NCBI GenBank assembly: GCA_016938395.1 | Contig: JAFGUS010000119.1 | Location: 1 to 63,475, forward strand | Source: Coriobacteriia bacterium | GTDB lineage: Bacteria; Actinomycetota; Coriobacteriia; Anaerosomatales; Anaerosomataceae | DNA length: 63,475 nt | Direction of reading: 5' to 3' | Shown: positions 54,749-63,406 of the stretch, one piece after another | How positions within the stretch are numbered: the stretch's first letter is position 1 | Layout: each line of letters starts with the position of its first letter | Translations under genes and position numbers: made by a program | Notes under the pieces: generated by a model | Databases searched by the model: none | Seen by the model: the letters and a program-made list of their open reading frames with translations, nothing else | Told to the model about the DNA's origin: nothing

Positions 54749-56512
54749 TCAGAGTTTGCGTCCGAGCATCTGGGCCAGTTCGCGCGGCTCCTTCGCCTTC
54801 TGAATCGCCTCTTCGTAGGTGACTTTACCTGCTTGCAGCAGCACCTTCAGGTGCTGGTCGAGCGTCTGCATGCCCATCGACGCGCCACCCTGGATGATGG
54901 TCGCCATCTGGTGGGTCTTGCCCTCACGGATGAGGTTCCCGATGGCCGGTATGCCGAGCATGATCTCCATCGCCATCACGCGGGTCTTGCCATCGGTGGA
55001 ACGCAGCAGTGTCTGAGACAAGACGCCCTCAAGCGTGGTCGACAGCTGCATGCGAACCTGCTGTTGCTGGTGTGGCGGGAACACGTCGATGATACGGTCC
55101 ACCGTCTCCGGGCCGCCGGTCGTGTGCAGGGTGGCGAGCACGAGGTGACCCGTCTCGGCCGCGGTTAGCGCCGCAGAGATGGTCTCGAGGTCGCGCATCT
55201 CACCGACGAGGATGACGTCCGGGTCCTGGCGCAACACACGCTTGAGCGCGGAGGTGAAGGAGTGCGTATCCTCGCCGACCTCCCGCTGGTTCACGTATGC
55301 CCGTTTGTTCTTGTGCATGAACTCGATGGGGTCCTCGAGCGTGATGATGTGCACCGGACGCGTTGAGTTGATCTGGTCGATCATCGCGGCAAGTGTGGTG
55401 GACTTGCCCGAGCCCGTCGGACCTGTCACGAGCACAAGCCCGCGAGGCCGCTCGGCCAGGAACTTGCACACGCGTGGCAGATTGAGCTCGTCGAGCGTCG
55501 GAATCTTGAGCGGGATGACGCGGAACACGGCGCCCATCGAGTTGCGTTGCTGGAACACGTTCGTACGGAAACGCGACAGCCCCGGGATGCTGTACGCGAA
55601 GTCGAGTTCGAGTTCGGTCTCAAAGCGGCGCCGCTGCTCTTCCGAGAGCAGTGAGAGCAGCATCTGCTGCGTGTCCTTGGGGCTGAGGACCTTCGCGCCC
55701 TCCACCGAGGAGATCTCGCCCCGGAGTCTGATCCCCGGGGGGCTCCCCACCGTGATGTGCAGATCCGAGCCGCCCTGGTCGATCATCAGGCGCAGCAAGT
55801 CGTCGATGTGGGGGATGTCGCTGCCGGGAGGCTGGGCTCCGGGCATCCCAGCGGGGGTGCTTGCCGCCGCCGTGGTCACGACCTGCGGTGCCGTGTACCC
55901 CTCCGGGGCCTGCTGAGGAGCGCCGTACGACGGGGCAGGCTGCGGCACGGGAGCGGCCGGCGGCTGCGCCGCCGATGCGGGCTCCTGCGGGACCCCGGGC
56001 GGCTGCTGAGCGGTCTGCCACGGCTCTGGAGCGCCGACGGCGACCGTCGGCTGCGGGCTTGCCGCGTATCCATCTGCAACGGGCGCCGCGGACGGCACCG
56101 GTGCGGGTGCGGGTGCCTGAGACGCTACACCGACGCTGCCCCCGATGAGCGTCACGACCTTCTCTATGAGGGTCTCAATCTCGATGTCCACCGGCACGTG
56201 AGCAGCGGCTCCCACCTGACGCGCCTTGAGCGCGCTGGCCTCGCTCGGCTCGCGAGCCACGATGACCACCGGGGTGGCAGCCAGATCGGGATCGGACTTC
56301 AGCTCGGCGGTGAACGCGTAGCCGTCCATACCTTCGAGGTCACCGTCGGCCACGATCACCGAGGGTCGGTGCTGCTTCGCGATCCCGAGCGCGCGAGGTC
56401 CCGAGATGGCGCTCAGCGCCTCGGATCCCGGGAGTGCCGCGGCCAGCGCGGTGCGTACGCGCTCCACGAACCCGGGGTCATCGTGCACGATCAGTACCCG
56501 AGTATCCGCCAC
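54749..56512 (-). CDS. PilT-type twitching ATPase fused to a receiver-like domain
   Basis: 587 residues. Residues 1-124 form a response-regulator receiver fold: acidic pair D11-D12, phosphoacceptor-position D56 (ADGDLEGMDG), but the conserved Lys is missing (HVPVD instead of xKP). Residues 125-230 are a Pro/Ala/Gln linker. The rest is PilT: GGSDLHITVGSPPGIRLRGEI, Walker A GPTGSGKS at 364-371, and AIGNLIREGKTHQM near the end. PilT drives pilus retraction. I chose GTG 56512 (VADTRV); GTG 56530 is possible. Normal PilT is about 350 residues, so about 230 are added. Confidence 0.9.
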   Translation of the reverse strand: MADTRVLIVHDDPGFVERVRTALAAALPGSEALSAISGPRALGIAKQHRPSVIVADGDLEGMDGYAFTAELKSDPDLAATPVVIVAREPSEASALKARQVGAAAHVPVDIEIETLIEKVVTLIGGSVGVASQAPAPAPVPSAAPVADGYAASPQPTVAVGAPEPWQTAQQPPGVPQEPASAAQPPAAPVPQPAPSYGAPQQAPEGYTAPQVVTTAAASTPAGMPGAQPPGSDIPHIDDLLRLMIDQGGSDLHITVGSPPGIRLRGEISSVEGAKVLSPKDTQQMLLSLLSEEQRRRFETELELDFAYSIPGLSRFRTNVFQQRNSMGAVFRVIPLKIPTLDELNLPRVCKFLAERPRGLVLVTGPTGSGKSTTLAAMIDQINSTRPVHIITLEDPIEFMHKNKRAYVNQREVGEDTHSFTSALKRVLRQDPDVILVGEMRDLETISAALTAAETGHLVLATLHTTGGPETVDRIIDVFPPHQQQQVRMQLSTTLEGVLSQTLLRSTDGKTRVMAMEIMLGIPAIGNLIREGKTHQMATIIQGGASMGMQTLDQHLKVLLQAGKVTYEEAIQKAKEPRELAQMLGRKL

Positions 56513-56643
56513 CTTGACACGACCTCCCACCTCGACCGGTCCGGCGGCGGCGCCGCCGACTCACCAGGCACAGAGCGCCGCGGCGCCTGTCACTGGGTGA
56601 CACCTGCCCGAAACCCGCCGACACATCCGGTCACGGTGCCCGC

Positions 56644-56649
56644 TATCAT
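56644..56649 (+). promoter_or_regulatory. -10 box of the RNA methyltransferase gene
   Basis: TATCAT, five of six to consensus, 31 bases before the TTG start. It overlaps an in-frame ATG at 56648, which argues against that ATG as the start. No clear -35. Confidence 0.45.
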
Positions 56650-56680
56650 GGGTGGGCGCAACCGAACCGGGGGAGCCGGA

Positions 56681-57985
56681 TTGGATCCAGTCCACGTGCA
56701 CATAAAGAGCCTAGCACACGGCGGCGACGGCGTGGCCACCCTCCCCGACGGGCGGACGGTGTTCGTCGCAGGTGCCTGCCCGGGCGATGAGGTGGAGATC
56801 GAACTCACCGCGTCTCACGATCGCTGGGCGAAGGCTCGCATCGTCACACTCCGCGTGGCGTCCGCCGACCGTGTAGAGCCACGCTGCCCGTACTTCGGCG
56901 TCTGCGGCGGATGCCAATGGCAGCACGTCACCTATGAGGTCCAGTTGTCCGCGAAGCGTCAGGCGCTGGTCGATGCGCTCGAGCGCATCGGCGGGCTCAT
57001 CGAACCTCCGGTGGCCGAGGCGGTGCCTTCTCCGTCTGCCTACGGCTACCGCAACAAGATCGAACTCACGGCCGCCTCCGAGCAGGACGGGACCGTGTTC
57101 GGTTTCACGCGCGTGGGCAGCCACGACCTCGTGCGCATCGGTGAGTGCCGTCTGCTGCCCGAGGCCTCGCGCACGCTCCCCAAGGCCCTCGCGGGCGCAC
57201 TGCGCTTCTCGGCATCGCGGGGAGCATCAGGCGTGCTGAGAGCCACACTCCGCGTGTCCCGCAGCGGCGAGGTCTCGGTCGATCTCTGGAGCGCGGGTGG
57301 CCCCTTCCCTCGCGCGGCCGTCGCGCGCGTGGTCAAGGAGTCCACCGGTGCGTCGACGGTGACCCGCGTGATCGTCCGTGGTGACCTCAAGACACGCGAT
57401 GTCTCGAAGGTCGAGGTGCTCGCCGGCCCCGGCGCCTGGACCGAGACCCTGGGTGAGGACCGCTACCTGGTCTCGGCGCCGTCCTTCTTCCAGGTGAACA
57501 CCCGTGCGGCCGAGCTCCTCCGGGCCGAGGCGCTTTCGGCCCTGTCACTTGACGGAACCATGCGTGTGGCGGACCTCTACGCGGGGGTCGGGACCTTCAC
57601 GCTGCCCATGGCCCGCCTGGCAGGAAGCGTGACCGCCGTTGAAGGCTCCCGTCATGCGCTCGGAGACCTTCGCCGGAATCTGGAACGCGCCGGTGTGGAT
57701 GCGGATATCGCTCCCGGGGATGCGGCGCGACTGCTCCCGGAGCTCGGCCACCTCGATGCGGTCCTCGTCGACCCACCTCGGACCGGACTCACTCAAGTCG
57801 CCATGAGCGCGCTCGTGGCGGCCGCACCGGAGCGGTTGGTGTACGTCTCGTGCGATCCGGCCACGCTCGCTCGCGACGTCGCCGTGCTGGTCGGGTACGG
57901 GTACACGGCCCGGCGATTCGTACCGGTCGACCTGTTCCCGCAGACCTATCACCTGGAGACGGTCGCGCTCTTAGAACGCACGTAG
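56681..57985 (+). CDS. RNA (uracil-5-)-methyltransferase, TrmA/RlmCD family
   Basis: 434 residues. A TRAM domain (1-60, HIKSLAHGGDGVATLPDGR), Fe-S cysteines C69, C75 and C78 (CPYFGVCGGC), SAM motif DLYAGVGTFTLPMA, VLVDPPRTGL and the catalytic Cys in VYVSCDPATLARDV. It makes m5U in 23S rRNA (RlmD/RlmCD-like) or tRNA. The start is TTG 56681, five bases after GGGGGAG. A perfect hairpin covers its stop codon. Confidence 0.92.
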   Translation: MDPVHVHIKSLAHGGDGVATLPDGRTVFVAGACPGDEVEIELTASHDRWAKARIVTLRVASADRVEPRCPYFGVCGGCQWQHVTYEVQLSAKRQALVDALERIGGLIEPPVAEAVPSPSAYGYRNKIELTAASEQDGTVFGFTRVGSHDLVRIGECRLLPEASRTLPKALAGALRFSASRGASGVLRATLRVSRSGEVSVDLWSAGGPFPRAAVARVVKESTGASTVTRVIVRGDLKTRDVSKVEVLAGPGAWTETLGEDRYLVSAPSFFQVNTRAAELLRAEALSALSLDGTMRVADLYAGVGTFTLPMARLAGSVTAVEGSRHALGDLRRNLERAGVDADIAPGDAARLLPELGHLDAVLVDPPRTGLTQVAMSALVAAAPERLVYVSCDPATLARDVAVLVGYGYTARRFVPVDLFPQTYHLETVALLERT

Positions 57986-58008
57986 GCCGCGCGAATCGCG
58001 CGGCCTAC
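57982..58008. terminator. perfect 12-bp hairpin terminator
   Basis: GTAGGCCGCGCG, loop AAT, CGCGCGGCCTAC. It contains the methyltransferase TAG and lies before the convergent cytochrome b5-like gene, serving both directions. No T-tract. Confidence 0.7.
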
Positions 58009-58066
58009 GCTGTCATCCGAGTCGGCGCGGGCCGGATGGCCGTGCCCGGCCTCTGCGGGGCGATTC

Positions 58067-58294
58067 TCAGACGAGCGTACCCACCTTGGGGAAATCGACG
58101 ATGTGCACGTCGTGGGGAGCGTCATCGTGCTCGGCAGTGAGGTCCGCGCCGGCTTCGTGCATCCCCTCGTGGTCGCCGTCATCCCACATGGGGCTGTCGC
58201 TCACGTCATAGACCGAGCCGGCGTATGCCACGTATGCCGGTCGACCGCCCTTGCCGTCATACTGCTTGAGATCCTCGAGCGTGAACTCCTTCAT
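58067..58294 (-). CDS. small cytochrome b5-like heme-binding domain protein
   Basis: 75 residues: MKEFTLEDLKQYDGKGGRPAYVAYAGSVYDVSDSP (landmark) then HEGMHEAGADLTAEHDDAPH. The family is found in anaerobes as stand-alone cytoplasmic heme or steroid-binding domains; His residues at HEGMHEAG and APH are candidate ligands. Function unknown. Lies before a Crp/Fnr gene, same strand. Confidence 0.85.
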   Translation of the reverse strand: MKEFTLEDLKQYDGKGGRPAYVAYAGSVYDVSDSPMWDDGDHEGMHEAGADLTAEHDDAPHDVHIVDFPKVGTLV

Positions 58295-58373
58295 CGGAGC
58301 CTCCTGTCATCGGGTCGTGTTCCTGCAGATGTACATTCCCGCTTCGGCGCCGAGCGCGCGCGGGAGCGCAGGA

Positions 58374-59069
58374 TCAGTCGTGCTCGATCTTGTCGCGCAG
58401 GCCGAAGAGGTCGACCACGATCTTGCGTCCCTTGGTCGCGACGACCCCGTCGCGGCACAGGTTCGAGATGACCCTGCTCGCCGTCTCCCGCGACGTGCTT
58501 GCGAGCGTGGCGATCTCGTAGTGCGTCAGCCCCTCGATCACCGGCACGCCCACCGCCTCGTAGGATGCGGTGGCCACGTTGAGCAGCACACGCATCACAC
58601 GGTGCGTGGCGTCGTGGAAGGCCATGTCCTCAAGCCGGCCGATGAGGTCACGCACACGACGCGACAGCGAGCCGATGAGCGTGATAGCCAGTTGCGGCTG
58701 CGTCCTGATGGCCTCCGCGAGGTCGTCCGCCTCGAGACCGAGGACCTCCACGTCGGTCATCGCGATGACATCGGCGGAGCGCGGCTCGGCATCCGTGGCG
58801 CTCATCTCACCGAAGTGGGCGGGCGCGTCGAGGTAGCTGAGCGCGAGTTCCTTTCCCGATTGTGACGCCACCGAAACCTTCACTCTGCCCGCGACGAGCA
58901 GGTACATCACGGCGCTGCGATCGTTTTGCGTGATGATGAACGACCCCCGAGGATACTGCCGGTGGGTGACCATCGACGCGAACGCGTCGAGCTCGTGGTC
59001 CGGCACGCCCTCGAACATGACGAGCGAGCGGAGATGCTCCTTGATGCGACTCTGTGTGATGACAGACAT
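58374..59069 (-). CDS. Crp/Fnr-family transcriptional regulator
   Basis: 231 residues: a cyclic-nucleotide-binding-type beta roll (1-120, FEGVPDHELDAFASMV, GRVKVSV) and a Crp-type helix-turn-helix (155-225, LTHYEIATLASTSRETASRVISNL). There is no N-terminal Cys cluster, so it is not an FNR oxygen sensor of the classic sort. The ligand is unknown. ATG 59069 has only a weak GGA upstream. It may control the neighbouring dehydrogenase or b5-like gene, which is inference. Confidence 0.88.
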   Translation of the reverse strand: MSVITQSRIKEHLRSLVMFEGVPDHELDAFASMVTHRQYPRGSFIITQNDRSAVMYLLVAGRVKVSVASQSGKELALSYLDAPAHFGEMSATDAEPRSADVIAMTDVEVLGLEADDLAEAIRTQPQLAITLIGSLSRRVRDLIGRLEDMAFHDATHRVMRVLLNVATASYEAVGVPVIEGLTHYEIATLASTSRETASRVISNLCRDGVVATKGRKIVVDLFGLRDKIEHD

Positions 59070-59130
59070 GTTCCAGGTATCGGTCGATTGACAGGATGCG
59101 ACAAGGGGTTTTGCTGGACCATTCCAGTGA

Positions 59131-59173
59131 AACATGAAGGGCCGCGCCAGTCTACGACACGGCCCTTCATGTT
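59131..59173 (-). terminator. 14-bp hairpin after the dehydrogenase gene
   Basis: AACATGAAGGGCCG and CGGCCCTTCATGTT pair perfectly across a 15-base loop, 34 bases past the dehydrogenase stop. On the minus strand TTTCACT follows. Confidence 0.7.
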
Positions 59174-59206
59174 ACGCCACCGTACCTACATGGGCGTAAC
59201 GCTCCC

Positions 59207-62200
59207 CTACAGCTCCTTCTTGATGTAGTCGAGCATCTTCGGAACGAAGTCGTCCATGATGAGTGGCAGCATGTTCGGCAGTAGCGCGTCCATCGTCTTG
59301 GGCAGCAGGTCGGGCATGAGCGCTTCCATGTCCTCGGGGAGCGGGCCCACCCTGCGCGAGACCTCGGCGAGCATCGCCGGCATGACCTTCGGCATCATCG
59401 CCGGCATCATCTTGGGCATCATGGCGGGCATCATCTTCCCCATGAGGGCAAGTCCGCCCGGAATGGCGCGCGCCGCTTTCATCATTGGAACCATCCCACC
59501 GGGCATCGCCTTCATCATGTCGGGCAGGAGCGTGACCATGATGTCCATGATCGACTCGGGCTTCATGAGCCAGATGAACTTCTCGAAGTAGCCCCACATC
59601 TCGAGGGCGTACGGCGTCGGATCCTCATGCGGGATGCCGAGCCCGTCCATCGCGAGGTGCGCGAGGTCGATGACCTCCATCGGGATGTCTTTCTTGTCGA
59701 TGGAGTCGCGGAACTGCACCTCGCAGCAGGGGCAGAGCGCCACCATCGCATCGGCCTTGACGGCCACGGCCTCGTCCAGACGCATCTTCCCGAGCTCGGG
59801 CGCCACCGGAGTCTCCCCGATGAGCGTGAGCACCGAGCCGCAGCAGAGCGCATCCTCGTGGTGGTGCTCCATCTCGACGTACTCCACCCCGGGGATCGCC
59901 TTGATGAGCTGGCGGGGCGGCTCGTAGTTGCCCTGCGCACGACCCATGTGGCACGAGTCGTGGAACGTGAGCTTCTTCTCGATGGGATGGTCGAACTCGA
60001 GGCTGCCGTCGAGGATCGCGTCGGCGACGAGTTCGGAGTAGTGCTTGACCTCGAACTCGTACTCCTCGCCGCGCTCCGCGGCGAGATTCGCGTAGAGCTC
60101 CTTCCATACCAGGCCGCACGCGGGACACGAGGTCACGATCGTCTTCGCGCCGCGCTTGCGCGCCTCGGAGGTGTTGTGCTCGTAGATCTCCTCGAACACG
60201 TCCCAGCGGCCGGCGACCTTCATCGGGATGCCGCAGCACGCCTCGTCGGTGCCCATGTAGTTGAACGTCACACCCGCCCGGTCGAGCAGCTCCACCGACG
60301 ACTGCGCCACGTCAGTGTTCACGAGGCTCGCGGTGCAGCCCGCGAAGTACAGGATGTCCGAGGTCGGGTCGATCTTCTCCGCGATGTGCTCCGGCACCCA
60401 GTCGGCGCGATGCTCCTTCTTGCTCGCCCAGATGTTGCGCTCGCCCCGAAGCGAGGCGGCCATCATCTCGAACGGCGGGAAGGTCATGCGGCCCTCCTCC
60501 TGGATGAGCTTGCCGCGCATCGCCATCCAGGAGTGCTCGACCGGCAGCTGCAGCTGGCAGCGGGTGTTGCACACTTCGCACGTGGTGCACACGAGGAACG
60601 TGTCGACCATCTTCTGGTCGAACTTCTCGCGACCCTCCATGACCTCCTTGAGGTACGCGTACTTGCCGCGCGGCGAGTGGCTCATCCATCCGCGAACGCT
60701 GTACTCCTCGCACGTGGGCACGCAGTAGCCGCACTGTGCACACGCATATGAGTAGTACGCCACGTCGCCGGGCACGCCCCTGCGCTCCTTGAGCTGCTGC
60801 GGCCCTGACGGCGCCTTGGCCGCGTTGGCGACCGGCCTCACGAGCGGCTCCATCGCGCCCGCAAGTCCCATGAGCACGTTAATCGCCCCGGTGCCGAGGA
60901 TCTTCTTGGGGTTCATGATGTCGCCAGGGTCGTTCTCGCGCTTGAACGACTCGAGCGCCGAGTACTTCTCGCCGCCGAGGACGTTTCGCGCCTCCTGCCG
61001 GAAGTAAAGGCCGGTTGAGTACGCGCCGCCGCGATGCTTCTTGGCGATCGCGATGACCACGAGAGAGAGCGCGAATGCGAGATTGAACGCGAGCGTCCGC
61101 TCGTCGTGCGGGATGAAGCCGAGCAAGACCACCTGGTCGCCCTTGCCGAGCATGCCCTCGAGAACGAACGGCTGCTTGAGCTTGGCGTCGATCTCACCGA
61201 GGACGGCTTCGAGCTCAGTCAGCGGTACGACCACCTCGGTGGGGACGATCGACGGCCCAACGCGCTTCAGGCGCATCGGCGCGAAGCGCTGCTCCCACTC
61301 GTGCTCGGCGGCCTCGGCATCGAGCTCCGTGCCATCGTTGGCGTCACGGATGGTGGCGAGCGCGGTGTCGATCGCACCACGACGTGACTCGGGGTACGCG
61401 ATCACGAGGAGGTACGCCTCGGGCAGCTCCGGTTCGTAGTGCGGATGCGCCATCTCGTACGGGTGGCCGTGCCGGTGCGGGATCGTCTTCTTGAGGCGCA
61501 CCGACTCCGGGTTCAGGAACGTGAGCGACCATATCGGCAACTGCTGCACCGAGACGGACTTCAGGGCCGATGACAGTGCGGCTGCAGTGGAAAACGCGAT
61601 GACCCGGTGCACCTCGGGCTCAAAGTCACGTAGGGCAACGGTCACCTCGGTGATGATGCCCGTGATTCCCTCGGCATCGGCGACCAAGCGCTCGAGCTCG
61701 GCGCCGTCGAACTCCCGGACGGAGCCGTCGGGTAGCACCACACGCGCCGCGATGACACTCTCCTTGAAGAGGCCGTGCTCGTAGCTGCCGAAGCCTGCGC
61801 CGCCCTGCGCGAGCCAGCCGGCGACCGTCGATGACGGCAGTGATGACGGGTAGAGGCGCAGGTCGAGACCCTGCTCGTTGAGCTTCTTCTGCAGGCGCTC
61901 CCAGAGCGCACCACCCTCAACACGCACGGTCTTGCCGCCGGCGTCGATCTCCAGGATGCGACCCATCGCCGACATGTCGATGACCACCGCGCCCGGAACG
62001 GGCAGCACGCCGCCGTATCCCGAGGTGGACATGCCGCGCGGCACGAGTTTCAGACCTTCGCGCGCAGCAAGCTTCACGATCTCGACGACATCGGCCTCAC
62101 TGCGCGGGCGCACCACCGCACCCGCTATGCCGGTCGGCATCAGCGGTTTGACGAGCTTGGGAAGCGCTCCGATGTCCGAGGAGTACAGCGTGCGTTCAAC

Positions 62201-62275
62201 ACGGTCGGTGCGCACCCGGTCTTCGCCGACGATGGCCGTCAGGGCCGCCTCGATGCGCTCACTCACCTGTGACAT
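59207..62275 (-). CDS. fused FAD-linked oxidase / Fe-S (GlcD-GlcF-like) dehydrogenase with Met-rich tail
   Basis: 1022 residues. An FAD-binding PCMH domain (about 40-220, VRPRSEADVVEIVKLA, GGAGFGSYEHG) and FAD oxidase C-terminal part (to about 470) are followed by two 4Fe-4S motifs (from about 512, CAQCGYCVPTC and CTTCEVCNTRC) and two CCG domains (ACCGIP near 680, LCCGSV near 810). This is a single-chain GlcDF: a lactate or 2-hydroxyacid dehydrogenase feeding electrons to quinone or another carrier. The last 119 residues have 26 methionines with repeats such as MMPAMMPKM, and resemble nothing I know in this family. Confidence 0.88.
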   Translation of the reverse strand: MSQVSERIEAALTAIVGEDRVRTDRVERTLYSSDIGALPKLVKPLMPTGIAGAVVRPRSEADVVEIVKLAAREGLKLVPRGMSTSGYGGVLPVPGAVVIDMSAMGRILEIDAGGKTVRVEGGALWERLQKKLNEQGLDLRLYPSSLPSSTVAGWLAQGGAGFGSYEHGLFKESVIAARVVLPDGSVREFDGAELERLVADAEGITGIITEVTVALRDFEPEVHRVIAFSTAAALSSALKSVSVQQLPIWSLTFLNPESVRLKKTIPHRHGHPYEMAHPHYEPELPEAYLLVIAYPESRRGAIDTALATIRDANDGTELDAEAAEHEWEQRFAPMRLKRVGPSIVPTEVVVPLTELEAVLGEIDAKLKQPFVLEGMLGKGDQVVLLGFIPHDERTLAFNLAFALSLVVIAIAKKHRGGAYSTGLYFRQEARNVLGGEKYSALESFKRENDPGDIMNPKKILGTGAINVLMGLAGAMEPLVRPVANAAKAPSGPQQLKERRGVPGDVAYYSYACAQCGYCVPTCEEYSVRGWMSHSPRGKYAYLKEVMEGREKFDQKMVDTFLVCTTCEVCNTRCQLQLPVEHSWMAMRGKLIQEEGRMTFPPFEMMAASLRGERNIWASKKEHRADWVPEHIAEKIDPTSDILYFAGCTASLVNTDVAQSSVELLDRAGVTFNYMGTDEACCGIPMKVAGRWDVFEEIYEHNTSEARKRGAKTIVTSCPACGLVWKELYANLAAERGEEYEFEVKHYSELVADAILDGSLEFDHPIEKKLTFHDSCHMGRAQGNYEPPRQLIKAIPGVEYVEMEHHHEDALCCGSVLTLIGETPVAPELGKMRLDEAVAVKADAMVALCPCCEVQFRDSIDKKDIPMEVIDLAHLAMDGLGIPHEDPTPYALEMWGYFEKFIWLMKPESIMDIMVTLLPDMMKAMPGGMVPMMKAARAIPGGLALMGKMMPAMMPKMMPAMMPKVMPAMLAEVSRRVGPLPEDMEALMPDLLPKTMDALLPNMLPLIMDDFVPKMLDYIKKEL

Positions 62276-62352
62276 CGACGTCTCGCTCCTTTCCGGTCCG
62301 CAGGACCGGCTCGCTGATCAGTACCCCATGTGGTATCTGCGACTGCCGTGCC

Positions 62353-62382
62353 AGGATACCCATCAGGGTATCCCACGGTCAA
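62353..62382 (-). promoter_or_regulatory. promoter of the dehydrogenase gene
   Basis: Minus-strand TTGACC (62382-62377), an 18-base spacer and TATCCT (62358-62353). A palindrome fills the spacer and -10, so the promoter is probably repressed by a DNA-binding protein. Confidence 0.65.
62354..62373. promoter_or_regulatory. operator-like palindrome
   Basis: GGATACCC, ATCA, GGGTATCC: a perfect 8-bp inverted repeat with a 4-base spacer, inside the divergent gap and overlapping the dehydrogenase promoter. The regulator is unknown. Confidence 0.7.
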
Positions 62383-62401
62383 CTGGCGCGTCCGCTGCAC
62401 A

Positions 62402-62410
62402 TGCTATGAT
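62402..62410 (+). promoter_or_regulatory. HAD gene promoter, extended -10
   Basis: TGCTATGAT: TATGAT is five of six with the TGC extension, 44 bases before the GTG start. Confidence 0.6.
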
Positions 62411-62453
62411 GCGCGATGCCCTGTCCGCCGACCCACCCCCGGAGGCACCACTC

Positions 62454-63149
62454 GTGCGTGCGGTTCTCTTCGATCTGGACGGAACGCTCCTCGACCTCGA
62501 CCTCGACGCGTTCCTGCAACGCTACTTCGCCGCACTCGAGCGCGCGGCCGCACCGCTCGCTGCGCATGCCACATCGGATACGGCCGTCATGTCCGGGCTC
62601 CATGCGGCGGCCCGGCGCATGATGACGGCGCACCCCGGACGCACCAACCGCGACGTGTTCTACGAGGAGTTCGCGGAGCTGACCGGGATCGAACTCGCCG
62701 AGCACTGGAGCGTATTCGAGGACTTCTACCGGGATGTATTCCCCACGCTCGCCGACAGCGCCCGTCCCGCACCCGGTGGGCGTCTCGCCGTCACAACGGC
62801 GCTCGAGCTCGGTCTGCGCGTCGCCATCGCGACGAATCCGATCTTCCCGCTCTCGGCGATCGAGCATCGCATCGCATGGGCGGGCCTTGGCGATGTGCCG
62901 GTCCACGTCGTGACCTCGTACGAGACCATGACGGCGACCAAGCCGCACCCCGAGTACTTCCGCCAGACCGCGTGCCTCCTTGACGTGGAGCCGCGAGACT
63001 GCCTCATGGTTGGAGACGATGCGGTGCTCGACATGGCGGCCGCCGACATCGGCATGCGCACGTTCTACGTGGGAGATCGGCCGGGAACAGCCGCCGACAC
63101 CACGGGCGACCTCGAAGCGCTCGCGCAGCTCCTGCCCCTGCTGCTCTAG
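62454..63149 (+). CDS. HAD-superfamily hydrolase
   Basis: 231 residues. Motif I RAVLFDLDGTLLDLDLD, motif II RVAIATNP, motif III-IV KPHPEYF and LMVGDDAVLDMAAADIGM. A helical cap lies between. A small-molecule phosphatase; the substrate cannot be told, but its place divergent from the hydroxyacid dehydrogenase could suggest a phosphoglycolate-type role (inference). GTG 62454 has GGAGG eight bases upstream. It overlaps the convergent DUF2249 end by 4 bases. Confidence 0.9.
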   Translation: MRAVLFDLDGTLLDLDLDAFLQRYFAALERAAAPLAAHATSDTAVMSGLHAAARRMMTAHPGRTNRDVFYEEFAELTGIELAEHWSVFEDFYRDVFPTLADSARPAPGGRLAVTTALELGLRVAIATNPIFPLSAIEHRIAWAGLGDVPVHVVTSYETMTATKPHPEYFRQTACLLDVEPRDCLMVGDDAVLDMAAADIGMRTFYVGDRPGTAADTTGDLEALAQLLPLLL

Positions 63150-63406
63150 ATGATGCGGCGTCTGATCAGCGCCACCCAGGAACCGTCGATGCGCTGGTCG
63201 CAGTCGAACTCAAACTGCCCGCGCGTCTCGCGCCGAAGGTCGAGCTGGTAGCCCAGACCCGAGGGGTCGTGCTCGCAAATGACCACGATGCTGTCCGTCG
63301 AGTCCATCTCCAGCATCCGGTCGATGACGGCGAACACGATGGGGCGACGCATCGCGGGAGTGACGCCGCGTACGTCGATCACGAGCCCCTGTGCTGACTG
63401 CGCCAC
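63146..63406 (-). CDS. DUF2249-domain protein
   Basis: 86 residues: LVIDVRGVTPAMRRPIVFAVIDRM, EHDPSGLGYQLDLRRETRGQFEFD fit DUF2249, a TusA-like fold often found with hemerythrin, nitrite or heme proteins in redox gene sets. No catalytic Cys of the TusA type is present. GTG start with GGAGAG directly upstream. Its neighbours beyond the window are unknown; the last 69 bases hold nothing I can name. Confidence 0.8.
   Translation of the reverse strand: MAQSAQGLVIDVRGVTPAMRRPIVFAVIDRMLEMDSTDSIVVICEHDPSGLGYQLDLRRETRGQFEFDCDQRIDGSWVALIRRRII

Noticed and set aside
59380..59500. Short spaced repeats that could resemble a CRISPR array
   Set aside because: They are in-frame Met/Pro codon repeats within the dehydrogenase tail, with no constant repeat-spacer pattern.
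59627..60751. 374-codon plus-strand frame inside the dehydrogenase gene
   Set aside because: Leu/Val/Arg-rich shadow; the minus strand encodes intact CCG and 4Fe-4S motifs.
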